In this document: positions 49,199 through 59,054 of the stretch, piece by piece
How the letters are laid out: the number at the start of each line of letters is the position of its first letter
Position numbering within the stretch: the stretch's first letter is position 1
From: Mycobacterium sp. NS-7484
GTDB lineage: Bacteria; Actinomycetota; Actinomycetes; Mycobacteriales; Mycobacteriaceae
Assembly (NCBI RefSeq): GCF_001953975.1
Contig: NZ_MBEJ01000137.1
Span: 1-64,000, forward strand
Reading direction: 5' to 3'
Length of the DNA stretch: 64,000 bases
Made by a program: the position numbers and the translations under genes
The notes under the pieces: generated by a model
The model's input: only the letters and a program-made list of their open reading frames with translations
Told to the model about the DNA's origin: nothing
The model's database searches: none

Positions 49199-50532
49199 GA
49201 GGGTGTCGCAGCGTCGGTGATGTGCTCGGTGGCGGGCAGATCGAGGTAGCGCTCGAGATTGCGGTGCATGTTGATGATTCGACGCTCCTCGCCGGAGAGC
49301 ACCAGATGGGTGAACCCGGGTTGGTGCATGCCGCGTTGCAATCCGGTCAGCACGGCGATGTCCTGACTCATCACCAGGCCGGGGTGTGCCTGCTCGGCGC
49401 TCATCCGGACATCGGTGGGCTTGGTCCGCGGTGAATCCGGTGGCATGCGGGCCATCAGCGTCATCACGAGGTGTCCACGGTCGGGATCGGTTCCGGGCAG
49501 TGCGGTCATCACGGTGAGGTGGTCGGCGCTGGCGAGCAGGGTCATGTTGGGGAACACGTTGTACTGGTGGAGCCGCATGACCTGGTCGGTGTCGGCCCAA
49601 CCGATGTCGACGCCGCGGCTTGCCGCGAATTGCCTGATCTTGGCGGCGATCACGTCGGCCACCGATTGGCCCGAGGCCTGTTCGTCGTGTGGGAACGGGG
49701 TGCCTTCGGCCACGCCCATGAGTGGACCCTGGGTGGCCACATAGGCATCCCAGACGTCCTGATCGCTCAGTGCACCCGCCAGCCGCGGGCTCGGCACCCC
49801 GTAGAGCGACTCCGATTTACCGGTGTGGCCCCAGATGGTCTGGGGCGCATAGACGTCGTCCATGCACCGGTGCAGTTCGGGGTGCAGGGTTTGGACGTGG
49901 TAGGTCTCGCTGTATCCGTCGGCGATCGTCTTCCAGTTCGCCTCGACATCGATGGTCATGGTTGCGTAGCAACGGAAGTCGCCGAGGCCGCACCAGGCGA
50001 TGTCCTCGGGAACAGCCTCCAGGTAGTCCGCGAGCGGCATCGTCGCGGTATCGAGATTGACGAAGACCAACCGCTCCCAGGTGTCCACCTGTACCGGCAC
50101 CAGCGGGAACTCGGACATGTGCACCGACCCGAAACCCTTGCGGTTCGGGATGCGTCGCAGGGCGCCGGTCAGGTCCCAGGTCCAGCCGTGGTAGCCACAT
50201 TTCAGTTCCCGCAGGGCGGAACCGCTGCCCGTACACAGGGTGTTGCCGCGGTGCCGGCAGGCGTTCTGGAATGCGCGCAGTACCCCGTCGTCACCATGGA
50301 TGATCAGCACCGAGTAGGGGCCGCAACGGTATTCGAAGTAGTCGCCCGGCTCGGCCACATGATCGAGCGTGCACGCAGCCTGCCACACCCGCGGCCACAT
50401 GCGCTCGACTTCGAGTCGGGCGAAGGCCGGGGAGTAGTAGCGCTCGGCCGGGACCAGGGTCGGCCGCGCGGGCGGCTCACCGATGGCATCCGCCTTTCGT
50501 GCGTTGCCGGGATGTGTGGAACTCAGCGTCAT
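49195..50532 (-). CDS. Rieske non-heme iron oxygenase, alpha subunit
   Basis: A 445-residue ring-hydroxylating-type oxygenase. The Rieske 2Fe-2S ligands are Cys92 and His94 (CRHRGN) and Cys112 and His115 (CGYHGW). The mononuclear iron site is DGYSETYHVQTLHPEL, which supplies the two His. Related proteins oxidise aromatics, carnitine-like compounds or steroids. No ferredoxin or reductase gene is adjacent. The ATG at 50532 follows GGGAGG. It is co-transcribed with the TetR gene and divergent from an amidohydrolase. Confidence 0.9.
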   Translation of the reverse strand: MTLSSTHPGNARKADAIGEPPARPTLVPAERYYSPAFARLEVERMWPRVWQAACTLDHVAEPGDYFEYRCGPYSVLIIHGDDGVLRAFQNACRHRGNTLCTGSGSALRELKCGYHGWTWDLTGALRRIPNRKGFGSVHMSEFPLVPVQVDTWERLVFVNLDTATMPLADYLEAVPEDIAWCGLGDFRCYATMTIDVEANWKTIADGYSETYHVQTLHPELHRCMDDVYAPQTIWGHTGKSESLYGVPSPRLAGALSDQDVWDAYVATQGPLMGVAEGTPFPHDEQASGQSVADVIAAKIRQFAASRGVDIGWADTDQVMRLHQYNVFPNMTLLASADHLTVMTALPGTDPDRGHLVMTLMARMPPDSPRTKPTDVRMSAEQAHPGLVMSQDIAVLTGLQRGMHQPGFTHLVLSGEERRIINMHRNLERYLDLPATEHITDAATPS

Positions 50533-50575
50533 GGAGTGCCTCCCGCGGAAAGATCGAAAACCCGGCACGGGGTTC

Positions 50576-50590
50576 TGTAACGGTGTTACA
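50576..50590. promoter_or_regulatory. Operator palindrome between Rieske oxygenase and amidohydrolase genes
   Basis: TGTAAC-GGT-GTTACA has perfect 6-bp arms and lies 43 bp before the oxygenase ATG and 41 bp before the amidohydrolase GTG. TACATT (50587-50592, plus strand) overlaps it as a -10 candidate. It is a typical TetR-type site able to control both divergent units. Confidence 0.65.
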
Positions 50591-50631
50591 TTGCCACCGT
50601 AGCGGCCCGGACGTTCTCAAGGGAGCAAAAC

Positions 50632-52392
<1,761 letters not shown>

Positions 52393-52410
52393 CCGGTAGG
52401 GTATTTCGCC

Positions 52411-53424
52411 ATGGCGGATTTCCGTTACGATCCGCGTCAGCGCCCGGCCCAGCCTCCCGCGCCGCCCGCTGACGCGTTCACCATCCACACTGCCCCGGTC
52501 GCCGACGATGTGTCACTGGCGTTCGTTCGTGAAGGTGTCGGCGGCGTACCCCTGGTACTGGTCCACGGATATCCGGAGACCAAGCGGATCTGGTGGCGCA
52601 ACATCGAGGCGCTGGCCGCAGCCGGGTTTGAGGTCATCGTGCCGGACCTGCGCGGCATGGGGGACAGCTCGATCCCGGCCGATGATCAGCACGACATCGT
52701 CACCTATTCGCGCGACCTCCATGCCCTGGTTCATGACCAGCTCGGGCACGAGACGTGTCTGATCGCGGCCAGTGACGTCGGCGCGGTGGTCAGCACCGAT
52801 CTGATCCACCGGTTTCCCGGATTCGTCACGCGTTTCTGCGTGTTCAACACGGTTCCGCCGATGGCCGTGGATTATTCGGGTATCCGCTCGCAGCACCCGG
52901 CCACGGTGGGTGGCGCGGCCGACCCGACCGGTGACTACCGCTGGATGCAGGGCGCGTTCCCCGACGATCTCGCCGCGATGCTGCCGACGGCCGAGGCGCG
53001 TCGGCAGTGGGTGGCGGCGATGTACAGCAACCGGTTGTGGGGTTCGCCCTACGCATTCAGTCAGGCCGACGTGGATTTCATGACCGAGCCGTATGCCGAC
53101 GAGGCACGGTTGCGGGCCGGTTGGGCGTCATATCAGCTGGCTTATGGCCGTGCGATGTCCGACATTCCGTTGATGGGGGCGGTCGAGGTGCCCACCCTGG
53201 TGCTCTACGGCCCCGACGATCACGTCGTCGGTGAGGATTTCGTGCCGAAATGTGAGCGGGCATTTCCCAATCGCATTGGGCCGCTGGTGGTTCCGGGGGC
53301 GGGTCACTTCCTGCAATGGGAGCGCGCCGACATCTTCAATCGGCTGATCCCCGCGGTGTTCGGTGACGTCATCGCGACTCATCGGTCGGCTGAGCCAGAA
53401 TCGCCCCACCCAGCCAGCGTCTGA
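52411..53424 (+). CDS. Epoxide-hydrolase-like alpha/beta hydrolase
   Basis: A 337-residue alpha/beta hydrolase of the epoxide hydrolase/haloalkane dehalogenase branch. The oxyanion motif is LVHGYPETKRIWW, and the nucleophile elbow LIAASDVGAVV carries Asp where esterases have Ser. The later acid is in LYGPDDHVV and the His in GAGHFLQWE. It follows the amidohydrolase by 18 bp. A TAGGGT hexamer 8 nt before its ATG could allow a leaderless internal transcript. Its last 56 bp overlap the convergent TetR gene. Confidence 0.85.
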   Translation: MADFRYDPRQRPAQPPAPPADAFTIHTAPVADDVSLAFVREGVGGVPLVLVHGYPETKRIWWRNIEALAAAGFEVIVPDLRGMGDSSIPADDQHDIVTYSRDLHALVHDQLGHETCLIAASDVGAVVSTDLIHRFPGFVTRFCVFNTVPPMAVDYSGIRSQHPATVGGAADPTGDYRWMQGAFPDDLAAMLPTAEARRQWVAAMYSNRLWGSPYAFSQADVDFMTEPYADEARLRAGWASYQLAYGRAMSDIPLMGAVEVPTLVLYGPDDHVVGEDFVPKCERAFPNRIGPLVVPGAGHFLQWERADIFNRLIPAVFGDVIATHRSAEPESPHPASV

Positions 53425-53986
53425 GGAAGCGCCGCAGGTCGTCCCGGCTTCGGCCGGGTTCGTTGGGCGCGACGAAGAAGGACAGCATGGTGCGCAGCGT
53501 GAACTCGACGAGCTCGCGCAGTGAGGATTCGTCGTAGCCGTACTTCTCCCAGTCGACGTCGAAGCGGGTGATCATCCGCATACCGAAAGCCTGGCCCTCA
53601 TCCGAGGCGACGTTGACCGAACTGGTTGCGGCCTGCGGCCCCGACAGCATGATGCGCAGATGCGGTACGCGGGCGACCTCCTCCAAGGTGAACATGACGC
53701 CTTCGGTCATCGCCTCGGCCGGGTCGCTGATGCCACGAACGCTGTCGGCGAGCCGGTCGAGAAATCCGTCGACCGTGGCGATCGCGGCGGCGTGCATCAG
53801 GGACTCGGCGGTGGGGAAGTAGCGATACACGGTCTGGCGGATGACGCCGAGGGAGGCCGCGACGTCGGCGATGCTGATCCCGGTGCCGGTCTCGGAGATC
53901 AACTGCACCGCGGCGGCCACGATCCGTTCGGAGGCTTCCTCGTCGCTGCCGGGCGGCCGCCCGTCCCACCCGCGCCTACGCGCCAC
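53369..53986 (-). CDS. TetR-family regulator
   Basis: A TetR protein of about 205 residues. The helix-turn-helix is ASERIVAAAVQLISETGTGISIADVAASLGVIRQTVYRYFPTAESL. Start choice is uncertain: the GTG at 53986 gives a normal length, while an upstream GTG at 54049 adds 21 residues; neither has a clear ribosome binding site. The 3' end overlaps the hydrolase gene by 56 bp on the other strand. A 32-bp palindrome lies between it and the divergent diiron-like gene. Confidence 0.85.
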   Translation of the reverse strand: MARRRGWDGRPPGSDEEASERIVAAAVQLISETGTGISIADVAASLGVIRQTVYRYFPTAESLMHAAAIATVDGFLDRLADSVRGISDPAEAMTEGVMFTLEEVARVPHLRIMLSGPQAATSSVNVASDEGQAFGMRMITRFDVDWEKYGYDESSLRELVEFTLRTMLSFFVAPNEPGRSRDDLRRFLRRWLGGAILAQPTDESR

Positions 53987-54062
53987 GGTCGGAGATTCTG
54001 GCCGGCAACACCCCTGCAGGATATCGCCACCCCGCCATTGACGGGCCACGTTGCCGTGTAGT

Positions 54063-54094
54063 AATCATACAAACGAAGCGTTGTTTGTATGATT
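54063..54094. promoter_or_regulatory. 32-bp palindromic operator between TetR and the diiron-like gene
   Basis: AATCATACAAAC (54063-54074) and GTTTGTATGATT (54083-54094) are perfect 12-bp arms around an 8-nt spacer. TATGAT (54088-54093), a near-consensus -10 hexamer for the plus-strand gene, lies inside the right arm. A repressor bound here would block the promoter directly. Confidence 0.75.
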
Positions 54095-54153
54095 GGTCTC
54101 TGATCGGCAGGCAGTCGCTGTGCATGTAATCGAGACAAGCGAGGTGGCAGGCG

Positions 54154-55104
54154 ATGACGGATCTGATCGTGCGGAAAATGAGGTTCGCGTTCGCGGACCA
54201 CCGCGTCCCGTTCCTGTGGAACGAGACCAACCCGGCGTTCTCGTCGATGGCCAACGCGGTGTCCTTCCTGGCCATCGCCTTCGAGAAGATGATCGGCCAG
54301 ATGATCACCGAGGCCATGCCGTTCATCACCGATCCGGCGGTGGCCGAGGAGGCCCAGGCCTTCACCCGGCAGGAAGGCCAGCATTCGATGGCCCACCGCC
54401 AGCACGCCAAGGGGTTGCTCAAGACCTACCCGGCGCTCAAGGGAACCCTCGACGAGGTGGTCAAGGCATTCGACGACCTGACCGCCACCACGCCGCTGAA
54501 GTACCGCCTGGCCTACACCGCCGATCTGGAGGCCACCTTCACGCCGGTCTTCAAGTTGATGCTCGACCACGACGACACCCTGTTCGCTCCGGGGGACGAC
54601 CGGGTGGCCTCACTGTTCCTGTGGCACTTCGTCGAAGAGGTCGAGCACCGCAGCTCGGCGCTGATCATCTACGACGCGGTGGTCGACGATCCCTGGTACC
54701 GCATGCGCGTCGCCCCGTCGGTGTTCAAGCACGTGTGGGCGGTCCTCAAGATCGCCACCGAAGGCTTCAACAAGCACGTGCCGTTGGAGGAACGCCAGAT
54801 CGACGCGATGTCGATGTTCGGCATGCAGGCCCGGAAAAAGGCTCTGCTGCAGAAACTTCCGTTCACCAAGACCCCTTACGACGGACCGGTGGAGAACGCG
54901 TTCTCCCACCTGCCGGTACGCGAGATGCTGACTGCTCTGGTCGGTGTCGTGCGCAGCCAGATCCCGGGTCACAACCCGGCACACGAGAACCTGCCGGTGT
55001 TGGCCGACGAATGGTTCCAGCGTTACGAGGAGGGCTACGACGTGACGCAGTGGTACACCGCCGGTGACGCTGCCGAGGAGAAGGCGAGTGCCGCCGGTGT
55101 CTGA
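54154..55104 (+). CDS. Predicted metal-dependent hydrolase (COG3687/PF10118 type)
   Basis: A 316-residue helical protein with ferritin-like diiron spacing: the Glu/His motif TRQEGQHSMAHR near residue 77 and HFVEEVEHRSSA near residue 165, plus Glu in LEATFTPVF. It resembles the predicted metal-dependent hydrolases of COG3687, which have no proven reaction. It starts 54 bp after the palindromic operator and is followed by an overlapping membrane protein gene, so both are likely controlled by the divergent TetR. Confidence 0.78.
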   Translation: MTDLIVRKMRFAFADHRVPFLWNETNPAFSSMANAVSFLAIAFEKMIGQMITEAMPFITDPAVAEEAQAFTRQEGQHSMAHRQHAKGLLKTYPALKGTLDEVVKAFDDLTATTPLKYRLAYTADLEATFTPVFKLMLDHDDTLFAPGDDRVASLFLWHFVEEVEHRSSALIIYDAVVDDPWYRMRVAPSVFKHVWAVLKIATEGFNKHVPLEERQIDAMSMFGMQARKKALLQKLPFTKTPYDGPVENAFSHLPVREMLTALVGVVRSQIPGHNPAHENLPVLADEWFQRYEEGYDVTQWYTAGDAAEEKASAAGV

Positions 55105-56263
55105 CCTGTGCACCCCGACTTTCTCGGGTTTGGCTGAGCGCCTGGGGTTTTCGTGTGACACCGCCGGAGGCGTGGCCGAGTTCCGCAACCCGTTCGGGCT
55201 GGAGAACTGGACGCTCCCGGTGCTGGAGATCACCGTGATCGTCGGTGCGGTGCTGGCCCTGGTGTACGCGATCATGCGGTTGCGCCGGCACAACGATCCG
55301 ACCAACCTGGTGCTGTGGTTCGGCGCCATCGCCTACCTGCTGATCATCGAACCGCCCCTGTATTTCCCGGGTGCCTTCGGGATCGCCGAACACGTCGACA
55401 CGATGTTCGCCCACAACGTGTTCACCGTGGACTTTCTGTGGGGCCGGCTGCCGCTGTACATCGTGGCCATCTACCCGATGATGGCCACGGTCGCCTACGA
55501 GATCGTCCGGACTCTCGGGGTCTTCCGCCGCCACGGGGTGTTCGTCGGCGCCATCTGCGTCGGATTCGTCCATCACGCGTTCTACGAGATCTTCGACCAC
55601 CTCGGCCCCCAACTGCGGTGGTGGGAGTGGACGCTGGATCATCCGATGAACCAGCCCTTCTTCGACTCGGTGCCGCTGCCCAGCGTGGTGGTGTTCGCCG
55701 CGCTGTGGCCGATGTCGCTGGCGTTCTGCGTGCAATTGTTCGTCGGCCGCCACGTTCAGGACGGCAAGACGTTCAGCGGGATGCAGATCGTGGGCCGCAC
55801 CATCGTCGTCGGCGTGCTGGCCTCGATCGGCACCGCGGTGCTGCCCCTGCCGGCCACGCTCGGTGCCACGATCTCGGGCAGCACAACCGTCGGCGGCGTC
55901 ATCTATGCGGCTGAACTCGTCGTGCTCAGCGTCGTGGCGATCCCGGTGCTGCTGCGCCAATGGTCGACCCTGCGCAAGGACCGCGATCCGGCTACCGTGC
56001 GCTACGCCAACCCGTTGATCCTGCGTTATGCCGCGGTGTACCTGGCGGTCATGACGGTCTTGTGGGTGACGGCACTGCCGGCCTACTTCGGCGCCGTCGA
56101 CGGCGTCACCGCCGACGGCGATCCCATCGGCAGCCTGGTCTACACGGTGCTGTGCCTGGTGATCGCGGGGCTGTCGATCGCCGCGGCGGCCACCGCGAAT
56201 CCGGCCGGCCTACAACAACAGCCCGACACCGCGGCACCGGGCCTCGCGGCCACGCCGGAATGA
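55088..56263 (+). CDS. Multi-pass membrane protein, unknown function
   Basis: A 391-residue protein with about nine hydrophobic helices. Features that may help later identification are the segment IIEPPLYFPGAFGIAEHVDTMFAHNVFTVDFLWGRLPLY and His-rich VGFVHHAFYEIFDHLGPQLRWWEW. The GTG at 55088 lies 7 nt after GAGGAG; a second GTG at 55097 is possible. It overlaps the diiron-like gene by 17 bp, so a joint function (for example a membrane partner or quinone-linked oxidation) is possible but unproven. Confidence 0.78.
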   Translation: MPPVSDLCTPTFSGLAERLGFSCDTAGGVAEFRNPFGLENWTLPVLEITVIVGAVLALVYAIMRLRRHNDPTNLVLWFGAIAYLLIIEPPLYFPGAFGIAEHVDTMFAHNVFTVDFLWGRLPLYIVAIYPMMATVAYEIVRTLGVFRRHGVFVGAICVGFVHHAFYEIFDHLGPQLRWWEWTLDHPMNQPFFDSVPLPSVVVFAALWPMSLAFCVQLFVGRHVQDGKTFSGMQIVGRTIVVGVLASIGTAVLPLPATLGATISGSTTVGGVIYAAELVVLSVVAIPVLLRQWSTLRKDRDPATVRYANPLILRYAAVYLAVMTVLWVTALPAYFGAVDGVTADGDPIGSLVYTVLCLVIAGLSIAAAATANPAGLQQQPDTAAPGLAATPE

Positions 56264-56316
56264 GGAGCGAACCCACAGGCGTGGCCGCCCGCTGAGCGGG
56301 GCGCAATTGCGGCAGA

Positions 56317-57333
56317 ATGACCCAGATGCCGACACCGCCGCAACGCCCCGGCGAACCCGGACGGCAATCCAGGCAGGGCCGGGGTCCCATGCCGCCGCCC
56401 GACCCGGCCACCCGACGGTTGCCCCGTCCAGGACGGGGTGACGCACCCACCGAACAGATTCGGGCGCGTCGTCAACCGCCCGAGCCCGCGACCGAACAGA
56501 TCAGGGCGCGTTACCAGCCGCCTGAGGCCCCGACCGAGAAGATGTCGAAGCCCCGTCCGGTGGCGGCGGCTGCACCGGCCACGCCGGAAAAGCCGGCGAA
56601 GCCTTCTTCGCGATGGCGCAGCCCGCAGGCGATGGTCCTGATCGCCGTCATCGCCGTCGCGCTCGGGGTCATCGGCCTGACGGGTGCCGAACTGTACGCA
56701 CGACACAAGGCCGGGTCAGTGCTCGTCGCGGTGGCCGAATGCGTCGTCGAGGACACCGCGTCAGTGTCCTTCGGGGTCAAGCCGCCGTTCCTGTGGCAGC
56801 ACATGACCGGGCACTACACCAACATCTCGGTCGAGACCGGGGGTAAGCGGGTGCAGGCGGCCCAGGGCATGACCGCCGACGTCGCCCTGTCGGACATCCG
56901 GCTGCAGAAGTCCGACCACTCGAAAGGCACCATCGGCTCGTTGACCGCCACCTTGAGCTGGACGACCGCCGGGATCAAGGACACGGTGGCGGAGAACCTG
57001 CCGGGCGTGGGGGCATTGGTCACCGATGTCAGTACAGATCCCGCCGCGGGCACCATCACCTTGCAGGCGGTGGGGGACACCAACGTGACCGCCAAACCGG
57101 TGGTCGACGACGGCAACCTGGAGCTCGAGGTCACCGACGTCAGTGGCCCCTTCGCGAAGGACACCGTGCAGACAGCGCTGACCGGGCTGACGACTAAGCT
57201 GAACGACGCTTACCCGCTGGGTATCCGCGCGGACAGCGTCGCGGTGACCGACGCCGGGGTGGTCGGCAAGTTCTCCAGTCAGAACGCCTCCATTCCCGAC
57301 GACGAGTCCGACGAATGCTTCGCCCGGCTGTGA
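56317..57333 (+). CDS. DUF2993 (LmeA-like) membrane-anchored protein
   Basis: A 338-residue protein. The first 100 residues are Pro/Arg-rich and contain a duplicated TEQIRAR(R/Y)QPPE unit. One transmembrane helix (AMVLIAVIAVALGVIGLTGAELY) follows, and then a DUF2993 domain (SVSFGVKPPFLWQHMTGHYTNISV; GTITLQAVGDTNVTAKPVV). In mycobacteria the DUF2993 protein LmeA works in lipomannan elongation, but this protein differs by its long cytoplasmic tail. Its last 19 bp overlap the chorismate mutase gene. Confidence 0.85.
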   Translation: MTQMPTPPQRPGEPGRQSRQGRGPMPPPDPATRRLPRPGRGDAPTEQIRARRQPPEPATEQIRARYQPPEAPTEKMSKPRPVAAAAPATPEKPAKPSSRWRSPQAMVLIAVIAVALGVIGLTGAELYARHKAGSVLVAVAECVVEDTASVSFGVKPPFLWQHMTGHYTNISVETGGKRVQAAQGMTADVALSDIRLQKSDHSKGTIGSLTATLSWTTAGIKDTVAENLPGVGALVTDVSTDPAAGTITLQAVGDTNVTAKPVVDDGNLELEVTDVSGPFAKDTVQTALTGLTTKLNDAYPLGIRADSVAVTDAGVVGKFSSQNASIPDDESDECFARL

Positions 57334-57884
57334 CGACGGCGCGGATGGCAGCCGCCGGCGTGCTCGTCGCGGTGCTGTGCGCTGTGCCCGCCCGAGCCGA
57401 GGGCTCCAGCCCACTACAGCCACTGGTCGACGCCGCCGCGCAACGTCTGCAGACCGCTGATCCGGTGGCGGCCAACAAGTTCCGCACCGGTGGGCCGATC
57501 GAAGATGTGCGACGCGAACAGCAGGTCATCGACGCCACCAGAGCCCAGGCGGGCGCGCGGAACCTCGACCAAGACTATGTGGGCGCGGTGTTCCGGGACC
57601 AGATCGACGCCACCGTGGCGGTTGAGCATGGCCTGTTCGCCCGATGGAAGCTCGACCCGTCCGCCGCGCCGGTGAGTGCACCTGATCTCGGCGCATCCAG
57701 AAGCACCATCGACGCGCTCAACCACACGATCGTCGACGAGATCGCCAACCAGTGGCCGGCCTTGCACTCGCCGTCGTGCCCGGCCGATCGCGCCACGGCC
57801 GTCGAGGCGGTGGCCACCGCGCGAGAGTTGGATCCGCTGTATCGGCAGGCGCTCGACTATGCCACTCGGTCCTACTGCAAGTAG
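57315..57884 (+). CDS. Secreted chorismate mutase (AroQ-gamma)
   Basis: A 189-residue exported chorismate mutase, converting chorismate to prephenate outside the cytoplasm. A signal peptide of about 28 residues ends at ARAEGS. The helical domain has the catalytic-type residues in LQTADPVAANKF, VRREQQVIDATRAQA and YVGAVFRDQIDATVAVEHG, and a Cys pair (SPSCPAD and SYCK) that can form a disulfide. It matches secreted *MtCM-type enzymes in length and layout. The start lies within the end of the DUF2993 gene. Confidence 0.9.
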   Translation: MLRPAVTTARMAAAGVLVAVLCAVPARAEGSSPLQPLVDAAAQRLQTADPVAANKFRTGGPIEDVRREQQVIDATRAQAGARNLDQDYVGAVFRDQIDATVAVEHGLFARWKLDPSAAPVSAPDLGASRSTIDALNHTIVDEIANQWPALHSPSCPADRATAVEAVATARELDPLYRQALDYATRSYCK

Positions 57885-57907
57885 ACGGGTACAGGCGCGG
57901 AATTGAC

Positions 57908-57932
57908 GTTTGTGCAGACAACGTGCGGGTAA
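57908..57932 (+). promoter_or_regulatory. SigF-type promoter
   Basis: GTTT (57908-57911), a 15-nt spacer, and GGGTAA (57927-57932) match the mycobacterial SigF consensus GTTT-N15-17-GGGTA. It lies 24 bp upstream of the ATG at 57957. This points to stationary-phase or stress expression of the following two-gene unit. Confidence 0.55.
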
Positions 57933-57956
57933 CCCTCCGTCGCAGGAGGTCAAGAA

Positions 57957-58631
57957 ATGCCTACATGGAGTTGGATCGTCATCGCCGTGGTTGTCGCCGT
58001 CATCGTCTTGCTCGCGGTGGTGGTGGCAGCGTCGATGATGCGTCAGAAGAGAAGCGAACGGCTCAAGGGACAGTTCGGGCCGGAGTACGAACGTGCAGTC
58101 GAGACGGCAGGTGGGAAACGCGCGGCCGAACGCGAACTGCTCGCACGTAAACGCAAGCACAACAAGCTCGACATCAAAGAGTTGGCCCCGGAATCGCGGT
58201 CGCGGTACGCCGAGGCGTGGAAGACAACCCAGGCCGGGTTCGTCGACGATCCGGCGACGTCGGTCAGTGAGGCGGATCGACTGGTGACCGAGGTGATGCG
58301 TGAACGCGGTTATCCGGTAGACGATTTCGAGCAACGTACGGCCGACATCTCGGTCGACCACCCGAAGGTCGTCGAGCACTACCGCGCGGCGCACATCCTG
58401 CATCTCGCCCAGCAGCAGGGAGAGATCGGCACCGAGGCGCAACGTGAGGCGATCGTCCACTATCGCGCGCTCTTCGAGCAACTGCTCGGCGTCGGCCATG
58501 ACGGCGACGGCCGCACCGACGCCGGAGCCGAAGAGTCCACGCCGCGCGGTGCCGGCGCGGAGGCTGCCGGGCCAGGAGTCGCCGGCCGGCACGAGTCGGG
58601 TACGGATTCGGCGAAGGAGGCGCGAGCATGA
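57957..58631 (+). CDS. Membrane-anchored protein with a domain shared by the next gene
   Basis: A 224-residue protein of unknown function. An N-terminal membrane helix (residues 6-26) precedes a basic region, then a helical module around residues 85-115 containing AGFVDDPATSVSEADRLVTE, and finally an Ala/Gly-rich tail. The same module pattern (AAFVDDPKECVQKADNLVSE) occurs in the next protein. The ribosome binding site is GCAGGAGGT, and a SigF-type promoter lies upstream. Its stop overlaps the next ATG. Confidence 0.85.
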   Translation: MPTWSWIVIAVVVAVIVLLAVVVAASMMRQKRSERLKGQFGPEYERAVETAGGKRAAERELLARKRKHNKLDIKELAPESRSRYAEAWKTTQAGFVDDPATSVSEADRLVTEVMRERGYPVDDFEQRTADISVDHPKVVEHYRAAHILHLAQQQGEIGTEAQREAIVHYRALFEQLLGVGHDGDGRTDAGAEESTPRGAGAEAAGPGVAGRHESGTDSAKEARA

Positions 58632-59041
58632 CCACCCACGACGAGCGGACACCGAGCGCTCAACCAGAACTGCCGGATATGCCGGAAACCGAAGGTGCGC
58701 AGGCGAGAACGCCATCACCGGCGGGCGAGGCCGATCCGGCGCCGGCAACGGCCGCGGCGCCGGCCGAGGACAACACGCTGTTGTTCGCCGACGAGCATCG
58801 ATCCGGTCTCCACGCACGGTGGAATGAGGTTCAGGCCGCCTTTGTCGACGACCCGAAAGAGTGCGTCCAGAAGGCCGACAACCTGGTGTCCGAAGTCGTC
58901 GACGAGCTCACCGCAAGTTTCGCCGACACCCGTTCCCGGCTCGAGGCGCAATGGTCGCGGGGCGAGGAGGCCTCGACGGAAGATCTTCGCGTGGCGCTCA
59001 CGCGCTACCGCGACTTCTTCCACCGGTTGCTGTCGGTCTGA
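58628..59041 (+). CDS. Small acidic protein, soluble paralogue of the preceding gene product
   Basis: A 137-residue protein with a disordered Pro/Ala/Glu-rich N terminus (about 50 residues) and the helical module AAFVDDPKECVQKADNLVSE near residue 70, followed by LTRYRDFFHRLLSV. The end resembles IVHYRALFEQLLGV in the preceding protein. No membrane helix. The ATG overlaps the previous TGA (ATGA). The pair probably acts together, perhaps as membrane anchor and soluble partner. Confidence 0.82.
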   Translation: MTTHDERTPSAQPELPDMPETEGAQARTPSPAGEADPAPATAAAPAEDNTLLFADEHRSGLHARWNEVQAAFVDDPKECVQKADNLVSEVVDELTASFADTRSRLEAQWSRGEEASTEDLRVALTRYRDFFHRLLSV

Positions 59042-59054
59042 ACCGTCCGCGCAA

